64,000 nucleotides of DNA from Nocardioides sp. dk884 (GCF_009557055.1 NZ_CP045649.1:1959501-2023500); one strand, 5' to 3'; shown: positions 8,380 to 17,149, numbered from the stretch's first letter. Notes: a model not told the origin generated them from the letters alone. A program made the numbers and translations.

Positions 8380-9866
8380 GGTTCGACCGCGACAACCCCT
8401 TCCACCTGCTGCCGGCCGCGGCCGCGGCGGCGGCGCTGGTGTGCACCCTCGGCCTGCTGCTGCTCGGGCTGCCGGTGCTCGGTCTCACCGGCGCGGACGA
8501 CGACGCCGAGGAGCTGCCCGAGGAGGTCGCGGTCGCCTACGCGCGCGTGGTGGAGGACAGCCCGCTGCCCGCCTGGCGCGCGGTGACCCGCACCTTCGCC
8601 GGGCTGCCCTCGGACTGGGAGCGGCAGGGGCAGCTGCTCACCGCGGCGAGCGTGCCGCACCCCCTCTCGTGCGTCGAGCCCGCGCCGGCCGTGGCGATGT
8701 CGCAGACGGTCCTGGTCGGGGGCAGCAACGTCCAGGCGACGATCGCGGCCTGGCCCGCCGGCGTCGGCGCCGCCGCGCTCGCCCGGATGGTGCAGGACGC
8801 GCCGGGATGCGCCCCCTCGGCGCTGGCGGTCGAGGTGGTGGCGCAGCTGCCGCTCGGGGTCGAGGGCAGCTCCTTCGCGGTGTCCGGCACCGACACCTCC
8901 TATGAGGTGCTCGCCTGGCGACGCGGCGACGTGGTGGGCTTCGTCGCGGGTACCGATCGCGAGGCACTCGACACCGCCGCGGGCGAGGTCGACGCCGTGC
9001 TGGCGCGCGAGGTCGCCGAGCGCTGCCTGGCGCAGGACTCCGTGCCCGAGGACGCGCTGCGCAACCAGGTCCACGCCGGGGCCGACTTCACCGGCCGCAC
9101 CCGAGGCAAGCAGGTGCGCACCACCCCGGTCGACTGGCCCGAGCTGCCCGCCGACCTGCGCGCCAGCGGCGTGCGCGCGATCCAGGTGCCGGGCCCCGCG
9201 GCATCGGTGGTCCCGGCCGTCGTGCCGGCCCAGCCGGCGTACCCGGTCTGGCCACCGCTGCCCGAGCCGGTCGCGCTGCCCGAGCCGCCCGCCGACGTCG
9301 AGCCGCAGCGCACCGAGGCGCTCGCCCCGCAGCGGATCCCCGACCCCGACGGCCCGGGCTGCGGCTGGGACTTCGCCGCGACGATGGCCCCGGAGTACGA
9401 CGAGGCGGAGGTCCGCGCCGTCAACGCCGAGGCGCTGCGGCGCACCCGCGCCGAGCTCGTCGAGGACGGCCGGCGTTGGCAGGGCGACGTCGTGGACTAC
9501 TGGGTGGACTACGCGGCGTACGTCGACGCGGTCGAGGCCTACCGCGGCTACGCCGGCGAGGTCGCCCGGGTCGCCGGCGCCTGGGACGCGATCGCGGCCG
9601 ACTGGGCCGACTACGAGCGGGCGATGGAGGACTGGCGGAGCGTCGAGCAGGCCCGCACGGACCTGATCGAGGCGCAGACCCGTGCGCGCAAGCGCTACGC
9701 CGAGGACAGCGCGAGCTGCGAGGAGTGGCTCGCCGAGGACCCGCTCAGCCCGCAGTACGTGCTCTACTGCCCGCCGACCTTCCCGGCGGTGCTCGACGAG
9801 GAGGTCCCGCCCTCGCAGCCCGAGCCGGAGCCGCCGGCCGACCCGCGCCCGGCGGACCAGCGCTGA
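8376..9866 (+). CDS. Single-pass membrane protein coupled to the penicillin-binding protein, unknown function
   Basis: A 496-residue protein with one N-terminal membrane segment (about residues 12-38, Ala/Leu-rich). A large presumably extracellular region follows that resembles sensor-like or sortilin-like soluble domains only in size: about residues 50-215 contain a mixed alpha/beta region with two cysteines (VSCVEP... and ...APGCAPS). Residues 270-315 are proline-rich, and 330-470 form a charged Trp/Tyr-rich helical segment with two late cysteines (SCEEW and LYCPP). I do not recognise a family. The 4-bp overlap with the class A PBP gene and the extracellular location suggest a role in cell-wall synthesis, as partner or regulator; this is inference only. 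Confidence 0.6.
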   Translation: MRFDRDNPFHLLPAAAAAAALVCTLGLLLLGLPVLGLTGADDDAEELPEEVAVAYARVVEDSPLPAWRAVTRTFAGLPSDWERQGQLLTAASVPHPLSCVEPAPAVAMSQTVLVGGSNVQATIAAWPAGVGAAALARMVQDAPGCAPSALAVEVVAQLPLGVEGSSFAVSGTDTSYEVLAWRRGDVVGFVAGTDREALDTAAGEVDAVLAREVAERCLAQDSVPEDALRNQVHAGADFTGRTRGKQVRTTPVDWPELPADLRASGVRAIQVPGPAASVVPAVVPAQPAYPVWPPLPEPVALPEPPADVEPQRTEALAPQRIPDPDGPGCGWDFAATMAPEYDEAEVRAVNAEALRRTRAELVEDGRRWQGDVVDYWVDYAAYVDAVEAYRGYAGEVARVAGAWDAIAADWADYERAMEDWRSVEQARTDLIEAQTRARKRYAEDSASCEEWLAEDPLSPQYVLYCPPTFPAVLDEEVPPSQPEPEPPADPRPADQR

Positions 9867-9891
9867 CCGGCGGCCCCCGCCCCGGGCCGCG

Positions 9892-12411
9892 TCAGGCCGG
9901 GGAGGGCGGGTCCTCGTCGAAGACCATCGGCTCGGGCACGCCGGCGGTGATCCGGGTGCCGTCGGCGCGGATGCCGCCGGTCTGCGGACGGTTGCCGAGC
10001 AGGCCGCGCACCCGAGGACCCTGGTGCTCGAGCGGGACGCGCAGCGGCTCGGTGGCGGTGATCGTGTAGTACTCCCCGCGCACGTTCACCGAGACCTCCG
10101 GGTCCTTGCCGCGCTCGAGCATCGTGAACGTGATCGCGTCCTGGGTCAGCTCGACGAGCAGTCGGGTGCCGTGCCAGCGGATCCGGAACCGCATCGCGGG
10201 CCAGTCGCGGGGCAGACGCGGGTCGAAGCGCAGGCGGCGGCGGCGATCGCCCATCCCGGCGAAGCCGAAGACGAGCGCGCTCCACACGCCGCCTGCCGAG
10301 GCGATGTGCATGCCGTCGACGGTGTTGTGGTGCAGGTCGCCGAGGTCGACGTACAGCGCCTGGCGGAAGTAGTCCATGGCGACGTCCTCGTAGCCGACCT
10401 CGGCCGCGATGATCGCCTGCACCACCGCCGACAGCGTGGAGTCGCCGGTCGTGATCGGGTCGTAGTACTCGAAGTTGGCGCGCTTCTCCTCGGGGCTGAA
10501 CCGGTCGCCCTGGAGGAACATCGCCAGCACCACGTCGGCCTGCTTGAGCACCTGGAAGCGGTAGATCACCAGCGGGTGGTAGTTCAGCATCAGCGGCCGC
10601 AGCTCGTCCGGGGTGCGGGAGAGGTCCCAGACCTCGCGGTCGAGGAAGAAGTCGTCCTGCGGGTGGATGCCGAGGCCCTCGTCGAAGGGGATCGTCATGC
10701 CGGCGGCGCAGCGGCGCCACTCCGCGACCTCGTCGTCCTTGACGCCGAGGCGGTGCACGAGGCGCTCGAAGTCGACCGGACGGCGCTCCTTCAGCGTCTC
10801 CACCACCCGGGCCGCGGCCTCGAGGTTGAAGCGGGCCATCACGTTGGTGAACAGGTTGTTGTTGACCACCGTCGTGTACTCGTCGGGGCCGGTCACGCCG
10901 TGGATGTGGAACGTCGGGTCGCCGCCGTTGGTGCGCCAGAAGCCCAGCTCGGTCCACATGCGGGCGGTCTCCACGAGCAGGTCCATCCCGTCGCGGATGA
11001 GGAACCCCAAGTCGTCGGTCGCGGTGACGTACTGCAGCAGCGCGTAGGCGATGTCGGCGTTGATGTGCATCTGGGCGCTGCCGGCCGCGTAGTACGCCGA
11101 GGCCTCCTCGCCGTTGATCGTGCGCCAGGGGAAGAGCGCGCCGCTCTGCGCCATCTCCCGCGCGCGTGCCCGCGCCGCGGGGAGCATCCGGGTGCGGAAG
11201 TGCATGAGGTTCCGCGCCAGGTGCGGCTGGGTGTAGGTGAGGAACGGCGCGACGTAGATCTCGGAGTCCCAGAAGTAGTGACCCTCATAGCCCGAGCCCG
11301 TCACGCCCTTCGCGGGCACGCCCTGCCGGTCGGCGCGCGCCGAGGCCTGGGCGAGGGTGAGCAGGTTGAACCGGATCGCCTGCTGGGTGGCGTCGTCGGT
11401 GGCGACCTCGACGTCGGCGGCGTCCCAGAACTCGTCGTACCAGCGCTGCTGCTCGGCCAGGTGCTCGGCCACGGTGTGGCCGACCGCGCGGTCGAGGGTC
11501 CGCTCGCAGCGGTCGCTGAGCTCGCGCACCGGCACGCCGCGCGAGGTGTGGTAGGTCACCAGCTTCTCCAGGCGCAGCGTGCTGCCCTGGCGCGCCTCGA
11601 CCCGGATGACCATCTTGGCCAGGTCGTCCTCGGCGCGCACGATCAGCTCGTGGTCGTCGGGGGTCTCGATGCGGTGGTCGGCGGCGACCGCGATGGTCAT
11701 CCCCGAGCGGGCGCACTGGTAGCCCAGCAGCATCCGGCGCTCGTCGGCGTGCGCGGCACGCGGCAGCAGCACCCGCTGGTCGAAGCCGCCCGCCTTGCGC
11801 GGGTCGGCGGCCTCGCCCATGGCGGCCGAGGGGACGTGGTACTCGTCCTCGCCGTCCTGGCGGTTCTGCAGCTGCGAGGAGATCACCAGCGGCGCGTCGC
11901 CGTCGAGCATGGTGACCTCGAAGGTCAGCAGGGCGAGGTGGCGCTGGGTCATCGAGACCATCCGGCTGGACTCGACCTGCACGCGCTTGCCCGAGGGGGT
12001 GCGCCAGATCAGGCTGCGGCGCAGGACGCCGTCGCGGAAGTCCAGGCTGCGCTCGTACTGCTCGAGGTCGGCGGTGCCGAGGATCAGCGGCTCGTCGTCG
12101 ACGTAGAGCTTCATCAGCTTGGCGTCGGGAGCGTTGACGATCGTCTGACCGGTGCGCGCGAAGCCGAAGGCGGCCTCGGCGTGCCGGATCGGCCAGGTCT
12201 CGTGGAAGCCGTTGATGAAGGTGCCGTGGGCGTAGGCGTCACGGCCTTCCTCGGGGTTGCCGCGCATGCCGAGGTAGCCGTTGCCGACGCTGAAGAGGGT
12301 CTCGGTGGTGCCGAGGTCGTCGGCGCGGTACTGGGTCTCGACCAGGCGCCACGGGTCGGCAGGGAACCGGCCGCGGTCCATCGGCTGCCTGGACTGCTCG
12401 CGGGGGTTCAT
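9892..12411 (-). CDS. Glycoside hydrolase family 65 protein (disaccharide phosphorylase type)
   Basis: An 839-residue cytoplasmic enzyme of GH65, the family of maltose, trehalose and kojibiose phosphorylases that split alpha-glucosides with phosphate to give beta-glucose 1-phosphate. The N-terminal beta-sandwich domain begins at FSVGNGYLGMRGN (about 40-53). The (alpha/alpha)6 catalytic barrel contains the region FWDSEIYVAPFL and the catalytic acid within GVTGPDEY (Glu511). A C-terminal beta domain follows. Length (about 750-850) fits the family. The ATG overlaps the stop of a beta-phosphoglucomutase-like gene, which would convert beta-glucose 1-phosphate to glucose 6-phosphate; this pairing supports a phosphorylase rather than a hydrolase. 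The exact disaccharide cannot be told from sequence. Confidence 0.9.
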   Translation of the reverse strand: MNPREQSRQPMDRGRFPADPWRLVETQYRADDLGTTETLFSVGNGYLGMRGNPEEGRDAYAHGTFINGFHETWPIRHAEAAFGFARTGQTIVNAPDAKLMKLYVDDEPLILGTADLEQYERSLDFRDGVLRRSLIWRTPSGKRVQVESSRMVSMTQRHLALLTFEVTMLDGDAPLVISSQLQNRQDGEDEYHVPSAAMGEAADPRKAGGFDQRVLLPRAAHADERRMLLGYQCARSGMTIAVAADHRIETPDDHELIVRAEDDLAKMVIRVEARQGSTLRLEKLVTYHTSRGVPVRELSDRCERTLDRAVGHTVAEHLAEQQRWYDEFWDAADVEVATDDATQQAIRFNLLTLAQASARADRQGVPAKGVTGSGYEGHYFWDSEIYVAPFLTYTQPHLARNLMHFRTRMLPAARARAREMAQSGALFPWRTINGEEASAYYAAGSAQMHINADIAYALLQYVTATDDLGFLIRDGMDLLVETARMWTELGFWRTNGGDPTFHIHGVTGPDEYTTVVNNNLFTNVMARFNLEAAARVVETLKERRPVDFERLVHRLGVKDDEVAEWRRCAAGMTIPFDEGLGIHPQDDFFLDREVWDLSRTPDELRPLMLNYHPLVIYRFQVLKQADVVLAMFLQGDRFSPEEKRANFEYYDPITTGDSTLSAVVQAIIAAEVGYEDVAMDYFRQALYVDLGDLHHNTVDGMHIASAGGVWSALVFGFAGMGDRRRRLRFDPRLPRDWPAMRFRIRWHGTRLLVELTQDAITFTMLERGKDPEVSVNVRGEYYTITATEPLRVPLEHQGPRVRGLLGNRPQTGGIRADGTRITAGVPEPMVFDEDPPSPA

Positions 12412-13178
12412 CGGGCACCGTCCTCGACCGCTGCGACGAGCTCGGCGAGGTCGGTGACGACCAGGTCGGCACCGGCCTGGGTGAGGGTCTCGGGCCCGGC
12501 GCCGCGGTCGACGCCGATCACCAGGCCGAACCCGCCCGCCGCACCGGCGCGCACACCCGACACGGCGTCCTCGAGGACGACGGAGGCGGCGACGGGGGCG
12601 CCCAGGACCTCCGCGGCGTGGACGAACGTGTCGGGAGCGGGCTTGCCGGGCAGCCCCAGCTCCGTGGCGACACGGCCGTCGACGACGGTGCGGAACCGGT
12701 CGGCGAGGCCGGCGGCGGCCAGCACCGCGGGCGCGTTCGCGGAGGAGGAGACCACCGCCAGCGGGATGCCCAGATCACGCAGGTGGTCCAGCAGTGCCAC
12801 CGAGCCGGGGTAGGCGGTCACCCCGTCGCGCTCGAGCACGGCGTTGAACGCGTCGTTCTTGCGGTTGCCCAGTCCGCGCACGGTGAGCTCGGTGCCCGGG
12901 TCCTCGCTGGTGCCCTCGGGCAGGGTGATCCCGCGCGAGACCAGGAAGTCGCGGACCCCGTCGTAGCGCGGCTTGCCGTCGACGTGCGCGAAGTAGTCGG
13001 CGTCGGTGTAGACCGACAGGTCCGCGACCGCGGCGTCGGGGAGCGCCGGCGCGTCGTCGGTCAAGAAGGCGTTGAACATCTCGCTCCACGCGCGCATGTG
13101 CACCTCGGCGGTCGGTGTCACCACCCCGTCGAGGTCGAAGAGCACAGCACGCCAGGAGGTCCAGTCGACTCGATCCAC
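12408..13178 (-). CDS. HAD-family beta-phosphoglucomutase-like protein
   Basis: A HAD-superfamily phosphotransferase with the four HAD motifs: DLDGVV near the N-terminus (nucleophile Asp, with Asp+2 as general acid/base), VVSSSAN (motif II Ser), the GKPAPDTF region (motif III Lys) and VLEDAVSG (motif IV Asp). The cap domain in between carries the KNDAFNAVLERDG stretch. In the beta-PGM family this interconverts beta-glucose 1-phosphate and glucose 6-phosphate. It overlaps the GH65 gene by 4 bp, whose product would be its substrate. The start is chosen at GTG 13178, 12 codons ahead of the first beta strand; an upstream GTG at 13241 is also in frame but adds a poorly conserved-looking, low-complexity leader. 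Neither has a strong ribosome-binding site. Confidence 0.85.
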   Translation of the reverse strand: MDRVDWTSWRAVLFDLDGVVTPTAEVHMRAWSEMFNAFLTDDAPALPDAAVADLSVYTDADYFAHVDGKPRYDGVRDFLVSRGITLPEGTSEDPGTELTVRGLGNRKNDAFNAVLERDGVTAYPGSVALLDHLRDLGIPLAVVSSSANAPAVLAAAGLADRFRTVVDGRVATELGLPGKPAPDTFVHAAEVLGAPVAASVVLEDAVSGVRAGAAGGFGLVIGVDRGAGPETLTQAGADLVVTDLAELVAAVEDGAR

Positions 13179-13282
13179 ACTGTCGAGGCTAGAGGCTCCC
13201 GCCCCGCCACCGGTGCTCCTGGGTGGTGAGTCCCGTCGCACTTGGGCCGGATGCCCCCGCCGGCGGGGTGCGGGCGGGGTGC

Positions 13283-14590
13283 CTAGTCGTCGGGCGGATG
13301 CGCGGTGACGAGCCGGGTCTCGCCGCGGTGTTTGACGAGGTGGAGACCGTGGGGTGATCGCCAGAGGTACGTCGCCGCGTCGGTCTTGTCGTAGGTCCAG
13401 GCGGTGTGGGTCTTCGCGCGGTGATGGCGTCGGCAGAGCGGGGCGAGGTTGCAGCTGCAGGTCGGGCCGCCGGTCGATCCCGTGCCGTGGGCGACGACGT
13501 GGTCGGTGTCGCAGCGCCGGGCGGTTCGCTCACACCACGGGAAGGCGCAGACCTGTTGGATGAGACGGGTCTGCTCGGCCAGCTTGTCCGGGACGGCGTA
13601 GGCGTCGGTGTGGTGATGGTCGTCCAGATCGATGACCGGCTTGATGACCACCTGGGCGTCACCGCTGCACCACTCGCGGACCTGTTCGGTCGACACGACG
13701 GATCGGGTCTCCTCGACGTGTGCGATCCCGGCCTCGTCACGGGAGATCGCAGCGTGGGAGAGGTGCACGTGGATCACGACCCGGCGAGGCTTCACCACGG
13801 ATGCGGCGCCGTCGCCGGCCTCTGCTCGGAGGTCCAGCGTCAGTTGCCGTCGGGCGAGCTCACCGGCGGCCATCGAGCGGCGCACGTCCAATGACTCGGT
13901 GGAGCCAAGGGCGGAGAGTTCCTCCGCGCCCTGGCGGATCGCAGTGTCGAGGTCGAGCGCGTCGGCGAGGTCGAGGACACCCTCCACGTGCACGGTGCCG
14001 TCGTGGGTCGCCTCGCGGGTGTGCACGTCGAAGCGGCGACTATCGGCGGCCTCGCGGCGCTGCTTCTCCGCACCCTCGGGGTCGAACATGACGCGGGCCT
14101 GGTCGACGAGTCGCTCGATACCGGCCCAGCTGATCTGGCCGACGACGGCGGCGAGCTGGCGGTCCACGAACTCCGCCCCGTCGAGGGGCAGGGTGGTGGT
14201 CAGCTGAGCGAGCCGCCGGGCCTTCCACAGCGGGACCTTGCCGGCGCGGACCAGCTTCCAGGTGCGCTTGAGGCGGTGCGCGAGCTCCAGCGCGTCACCG
14301 ACCAGGGAACGGGCGGAGTCGGTGGACATGCCGATCGCGGCGCCGAACTCCATCGGCGCGAACTCCGCCACCAGCGGCGCCCCCTCCCCGGCGAGCGGGA
14401 CGGCGAGCTCGCCGAAGACCAGCCCGGTGGTCGGCGCCTCGGCGACCGACTCCTCGGGATGCATCGCCGCCCACACCAGAGCGGCCTCCAGGACGTCGAT
14501 CTCCGCCCGCTGGGCCGCAGCCCGACGACGCTGCGCGAACGCCAGCACGGCGGCTGGGGTGTCGCACTCGGGGAGCTCGGGGTCGGCCAT
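13283..14590 (-). CDS. DUF222 / HNH endonuclease-domain protein (13E12 repeat type)
   Basis: A 435-residue protein with an N-terminal DUF222 helical domain (about residues 10-310) and a C-terminal HNH nuclease motif (about 355-410). The motif carries CDTDHVVAHG, the CSCNLAPLCRRHHRAKT stretch and flanking cysteines that could bind zinc. These proteins are abundant and variable in actinomycetes and are often called 13E12 repeat proteins; their biological role is not settled. The ATG at 14590 is preceded within 13-28 bp by a perfect 16-bp LexA box, so DNA-damage control is expected. A second family member lies at 48083-49351; the two are divergent, not recent copies. Confidence 0.88.
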   Translation of the reverse strand: MADPELPECDTPAAVLAFAQRRRAAAQRAEIDVLEAALVWAAMHPEESVAEAPTTGLVFGELAVPLAGEGAPLVAEFAPMEFGAAIGMSTDSARSLVGDALELAHRLKRTWKLVRAGKVPLWKARRLAQLTTTLPLDGAEFVDRQLAAVVGQISWAGIERLVDQARVMFDPEGAEKQRREAADSRRFDVHTREATHDGTVHVEGVLDLADALDLDTAIRQGAEELSALGSTESLDVRRSMAAGELARRQLTLDLRAEAGDGAASVVKPRRVVIHVHLSHAAISRDEAGIAHVEETRSVVSTEQVREWCSGDAQVVIKPVIDLDDHHHTDAYAVPDKLAEQTRLIQQVCAFPWCERTARRCDTDHVVAHGTGSTGGPTCSCNLAPLCRRHHRAKTHTAWTYDKTDAATYLWRSPHGLHLVKHRGETRLVTAHPPDD

Positions 14591-14602
14591 GCCTCATTCT
14601 AC

Positions 14603-14618
14603 TCGAACGCACGTTCGA
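14603..14618 (-). promoter_or_regulatory. LexA (SOS) box upstream of the DUF222 HNH gene
   Basis: TCGAACGCACGTTCGA is a perfect match to the actinobacterial SOS box TCGAAC-N4-GTTCGA, with both six-base arms exactly complementary. It lies 13-28 bp upstream of the HNH gene's ATG, a position where LexA would block transcription. In Mycobacterium tuberculosis some 13E12 genes belong to the LexA regulon, which fits. Confidence 0.85.
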
Positions 14619-14822
14619 TCAAAAGGGTTGCAAGGAGAACAAAGGTAAAGAGTTCGAGCGCCCGGTCTCGACAAGCTCGACAGGGCGCCGGCTCGACCAT
14701 TGGCGTCAGGTCGACCGCCGGCACCCCGCCTCCGTGGCGGCGCGATTCGCCGGTGACGGGGTCAGTCGGGTCGGTCGGAGTCGGTGCGGAGTCGGTGCCA
14801 GGGGAGCGTGGCCACGCCCCTG

Positions 14823-14853
14823 GGCGCCCAGTCGCACCACGCGGCTGGGCGCC
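14823..14853 (-). terminator. Hairpin terminator after the 48-residue protein gene
   Basis: A perfect 9-bp stem, GGCGCCCAG and CTGGGCGCC, with a 13-nt loop lies 18 bp beyond the stop of the minus-strand small gene. There is no T-tract, as is common in high-GC actinomycetes. The rest of 14619-14871 holds no gene; it has a GGTCTCGACAAGCTCGAC segment (about 14670-14690) of the kind that recurs in intergenic regions of related genomes. Confidence 0.5.
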
Positions 14854-14871
14854 ACGACTAGACCAGAGGAC

Positions 14872-15018
14872 TCAGCGCGCCGGGCGCCGTCGCTTGGCGA
14901 CCTGCTCCTGCACCTTGGAGGTGGCGCTGCGCAGGCGCGCCTGGTTCTGCGGCTTGCGCGCTTCGTCGTAGACCCTCTTGGCAACTGCGAGGCTGGCGAC
15001 CTTCTTGAAGATTCCCAT
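14872..15018 (-). CDS. Conserved-looking 48-residue basic protein, unknown function
   Basis: A short gene with start ATG at 15018 and stop at 14872. The product starts MGIFKKVASLAVAKRVYDEA and ends in an Arg/Lys-rich tail with SKVQEQVAKRRRPAR. It looks like an amphipathic helix followed by a basic tail, and similar small MGxxxKxAxLxxAKKxxDEARKPQNQ-type proteins are widespread in actinomycetes, which is why it is called here despite its size. A hairpin follows the stop. No clear ribosome-binding site is visible. Function is unknown; membrane-surface or nucleic-acid association is possible from charge. Confidence 0.6.
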   Translation of the reverse strand: MGIFKKVASLAVAKRVYDEARKPQNQARLRSATSKVQEQVAKRRRPAR

Positions 15019-15135
15019 GGGGGAGCGGTACCCACTTGTGGTGACGTTTCGGCGCGCTCGCGCGGTGGGATGGTGAGGGCCGTCGCCCGACCCGCAACCG
15101 CGGCTCCTCGGCAGCGACGACCTAGAGGAGTGAAT

Positions 15136-15588
15136 GTGAAGCGATTCGGGATCCTGGCCGCCGCGGCCGTGCTCGGCACGAGCCTGCTGAGCGGGTGCGG
15201 GGGCGGGGGCGACGACTACTGCGACACCCTGAGCAGCATGCGCGACGACGTGACGTCGCTCGACCCTAGCGGGGCAGGGGGCTTCGAGGACCTCCGTGAG
15301 GTCACGGACGACCTCGCCGACGCCGCTCCCGACGAGGTGGCCGACGACTGGGAGGCCATCGGCAAGGCCTTCGAGGACCTCGAGTCCACGATGGACGACG
15401 CCGGGGTGAGCATGGAGGACTTCGAGGAGGCGGGCGAGAACGGCGAGTCGCCCGAGGGCGTCTCGGAGGAGGACCTGATGGCCATCAGCGACGGGTTCAC
15501 CGACGTCGGCGACACGTTCAGCGAGTCCGGCGACGCGATCACCGAGCACGCCAAGGAGAGCTGCGACATCGACCTCAACGAGTCCTGA
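15136..15588 (+). CDS. Small acidic lipoprotein, unknown function
   Basis: A 150-residue lipoprotein. Start GTG 15136 is chosen because GAGGAG (15125-15130) lies 5 bp before it; the ATG at 15134 is out of frame. A basic N-terminus, a hydrophobic core and the lipobox LLSGC give lipidation at C21. The mature part is strongly acidic and helical, has a cysteine at YCDTL and another near the C-terminus (KESCDIDL) that could form a disulfide, and is repetitive in Asp/Glu. No enzymatic motif is visible. It is probably transcribed alone; a possible promoter and long leader for the next genes follow it. Confidence 0.72.
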   Translation: MKRFGILAAAAVLGTSLLSGCGGGGDDYCDTLSSMRDDVTSLDPSGAGGFEDLREVTDDLADAAPDEVADDWEAIGKAFEDLESTMDDAGVSMEDFEEAGENGESPEGVSEEDLMAISDGFTDVGDTFSESGDAITEHAKESCDIDLNES

Positions 15589-15643
15589 GGCAGGTCCTAG
15601 GACGATGAGGTGTGCGGCCGGGCCGCTCGGGCGGTGCCGGCCG

Positions 15644-15745
15644 TACACTGAACGCTCGCATTCGGCCCTGGATCTGCAAAGGACCCCAAGCACCACCCAT
15701 GGACGGCTCTCAAAGTAGCTGGCTCTCCCACCGCGGAGAGCCCAC
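15644..15745 (+). promoter_or_regulatory. Leader with sequestered ribosome-binding site before the CNNM/CBS genes
   Basis: A -10-like TACACT lies at 15644-15649, which would give a leader of about 90 nt. Its end forms a perfect 8-bp hairpin, GGCTCTCC (15721-15728) and GGAGAGCC (15735-15742), only 3 nt before the ATG at 15746. The right arm contains the purine-rich GGAGAG expected to act as ribosome-binding site, so it would be hidden when the hairpin forms. An extra copy of the left arm, GGCTCTC, occurs at 15705-15711 and could pair with the same sequence. The arrangement looks like a switchable RNA (riboswitch or similar); no known class was matched with confidence. Confidence 0.5.
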
Positions 15746-17149
15746 ATGACGACCTCACTCATCCTGCTGGTGGGCGCGCTGCTGCTCATCGCTGCCTGCG
15801 GCGTGTTCGTGGCCGCCGAGTTCGCCCTCGTCGCGGTCGACCGCAACAAGGTCGACCAGGCCGTGGCCGACGGCGACGCCCGTGCGGGCGGCGTCCAGGT
15901 GGCCCTGCGCCAGCTCTCGACCCAGCTCTCCGGGGCCCAGGTGGGCATCACCGTCACCAACCTCGGCATCGGCTTCCTCGCCGAGCCGGCGATCGCGGAC
16001 CTGATCCGCGAGCCGCTGGCCGACCTCGGTACGCCGGCCGGCGCGGTGACCCCTCTCGCGCTGACCATCGGCCTCGTGCTCAGCACGATCCTGACGATGA
16101 TCTTCGGCGAGCTGGTGCCCAAGAATCTCGCGATCGCCCGCCCGCTGGAGACCGCACGGGCCACCCAGGCCCCGATGCGCATGTTCACCGCGCTCAACAA
16201 GCTCCCGATCCGGGTGCTCAACAACTCCGCCAACGCGCTCGTGCGCCGTCTCGGTGTCGAGCCGCAGGAGGAGCTGCGCTCGGCGCGGTCCTCCTCCGAG
16301 CTGGCCTCGCTCATCCAGCGCTCGGCCGACGAGGGCACCCTCGACGCCGACACCGCCGAGCTGATGGAGCGCTCGGTGGAGTTCGGCACCCGCACCGCGG
16401 GGGAGATCATGACCCCGCGGGTGCGCACCCACAGCCTCGAGGTCAACGACCGCGCGAGCGCCGTCATCGAGCTGGCCCGCCAGACCGGGCACTCCCGCTT
16501 CCCGGTGCTCGACGCCGAGGACGCCGTGGTCGGCACGGTCCACGTCAAGCACGCGGTCGCCGTACCCCTGCACGAGCGGCCCACGACCCGGGTCAAGCAC
16601 CTGATGGTGCGCCCGGTCGTGGTGCCCGACTCGCTGCGCCTCGACCCGCTGCTCGCGCTGCTGCGCCAGGACGGGTTCCAGATGGCCGTCGTCCTCGACG
16701 AGTACGGCGGGCACGCGGGCATCGTCACCCTCGAGGACGTCATCGAGGAGATCGTCGGGGACATCTCCGACGAGCACGACCGGCTCGGCGCGCGAGCCCG
16801 TCAGCGGCACGACGGCAGCTGGATCGTCTCCGGCCTGCTGCGCCCCGACGAGGTGGAGGACATCACCGGGATCGTGCTCCCGCAGGCGGAGGACTACGAC
16901 ACGGTGGCCGGCCTGGTGCTCAAGGTGCTCGGCCGGGTGCCCTCCCGCGGGGACGTGGCCGAGGTGCCCGTCCCGGTCCGCACCGATGACGAGGAGACCC
17001 GCGAGCAGCTCGCGCTGCTCACCGTGGAACACATGGACGGGCTGCGCATCGACCGGCTGACCATGCGGCTGCTCGACGGCGAGCCCACCGCGCAGCCGAC
17101 CGGCCGGCACGCCGACCGCACCGGCTCGAGCAAGGAGGGCCAGCGATGA
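15746..17149 (+). CDS. CNNM/CorC-type membrane protein with CBS domains
   Basis: A 467-residue member of the hemolysin-C/CNNM family. It has an N-terminal DUF21 membrane domain (about residues 1-190, three to four segments, with the FGELVPKNLAIARP motif), a pair of CBS domains (about 215-340, TPRVRTHSLEV... and DSLRLDPLLALL) and a C-terminal CorC_HlyC domain (about 360-430). Relatives are implicated in magnesium efflux or homeostasis. The stop overlaps the start of a second, shorter family member (ATGA), so the two are probably co-translated and may form a heteromeric complex. The leader has a hairpin masking the ribosome-binding site, suggesting control at translation, possibly by a metal; that is inference. 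Confidence 0.9.
   Translation: MTTSLILLVGALLLIAACGVFVAAEFALVAVDRNKVDQAVADGDARAGGVQVALRQLSTQLSGAQVGITVTNLGIGFLAEPAIADLIREPLADLGTPAGAVTPLALTIGLVLSTILTMIFGELVPKNLAIARPLETARATQAPMRMFTALNKLPIRVLNNSANALVRRLGVEPQEELRSARSSSELASLIQRSADEGTLDADTAELMERSVEFGTRTAGEIMTPRVRTHSLEVNDRASAVIELARQTGHSRFPVLDAEDAVVGTVHVKHAVAVPLHERPTTRVKHLMVRPVVVPDSLRLDPLLALLRQDGFQMAVVLDEYGGHAGIVTLEDVIEEIVGDISDEHDRLGARARQRHDGSWIVSGLLRPDEVEDITGIVLPQAEDYDTVAGLVLKVLGRVPSRGDVAEVPVPVRTDDEETREQLALLTVEHMDGLRIDRLTMRLLDGEPTAQPTGRHADRTGSSKEGQR

Noticed and set aside
14872-16764. Minus-strand frame of 630 codons including the 48-residue protein
   Set aside because: Only the last 48 codons look real. The rest lies opposite the lipoprotein and CNNM genes and has shadow-type Ser/Arg composition.
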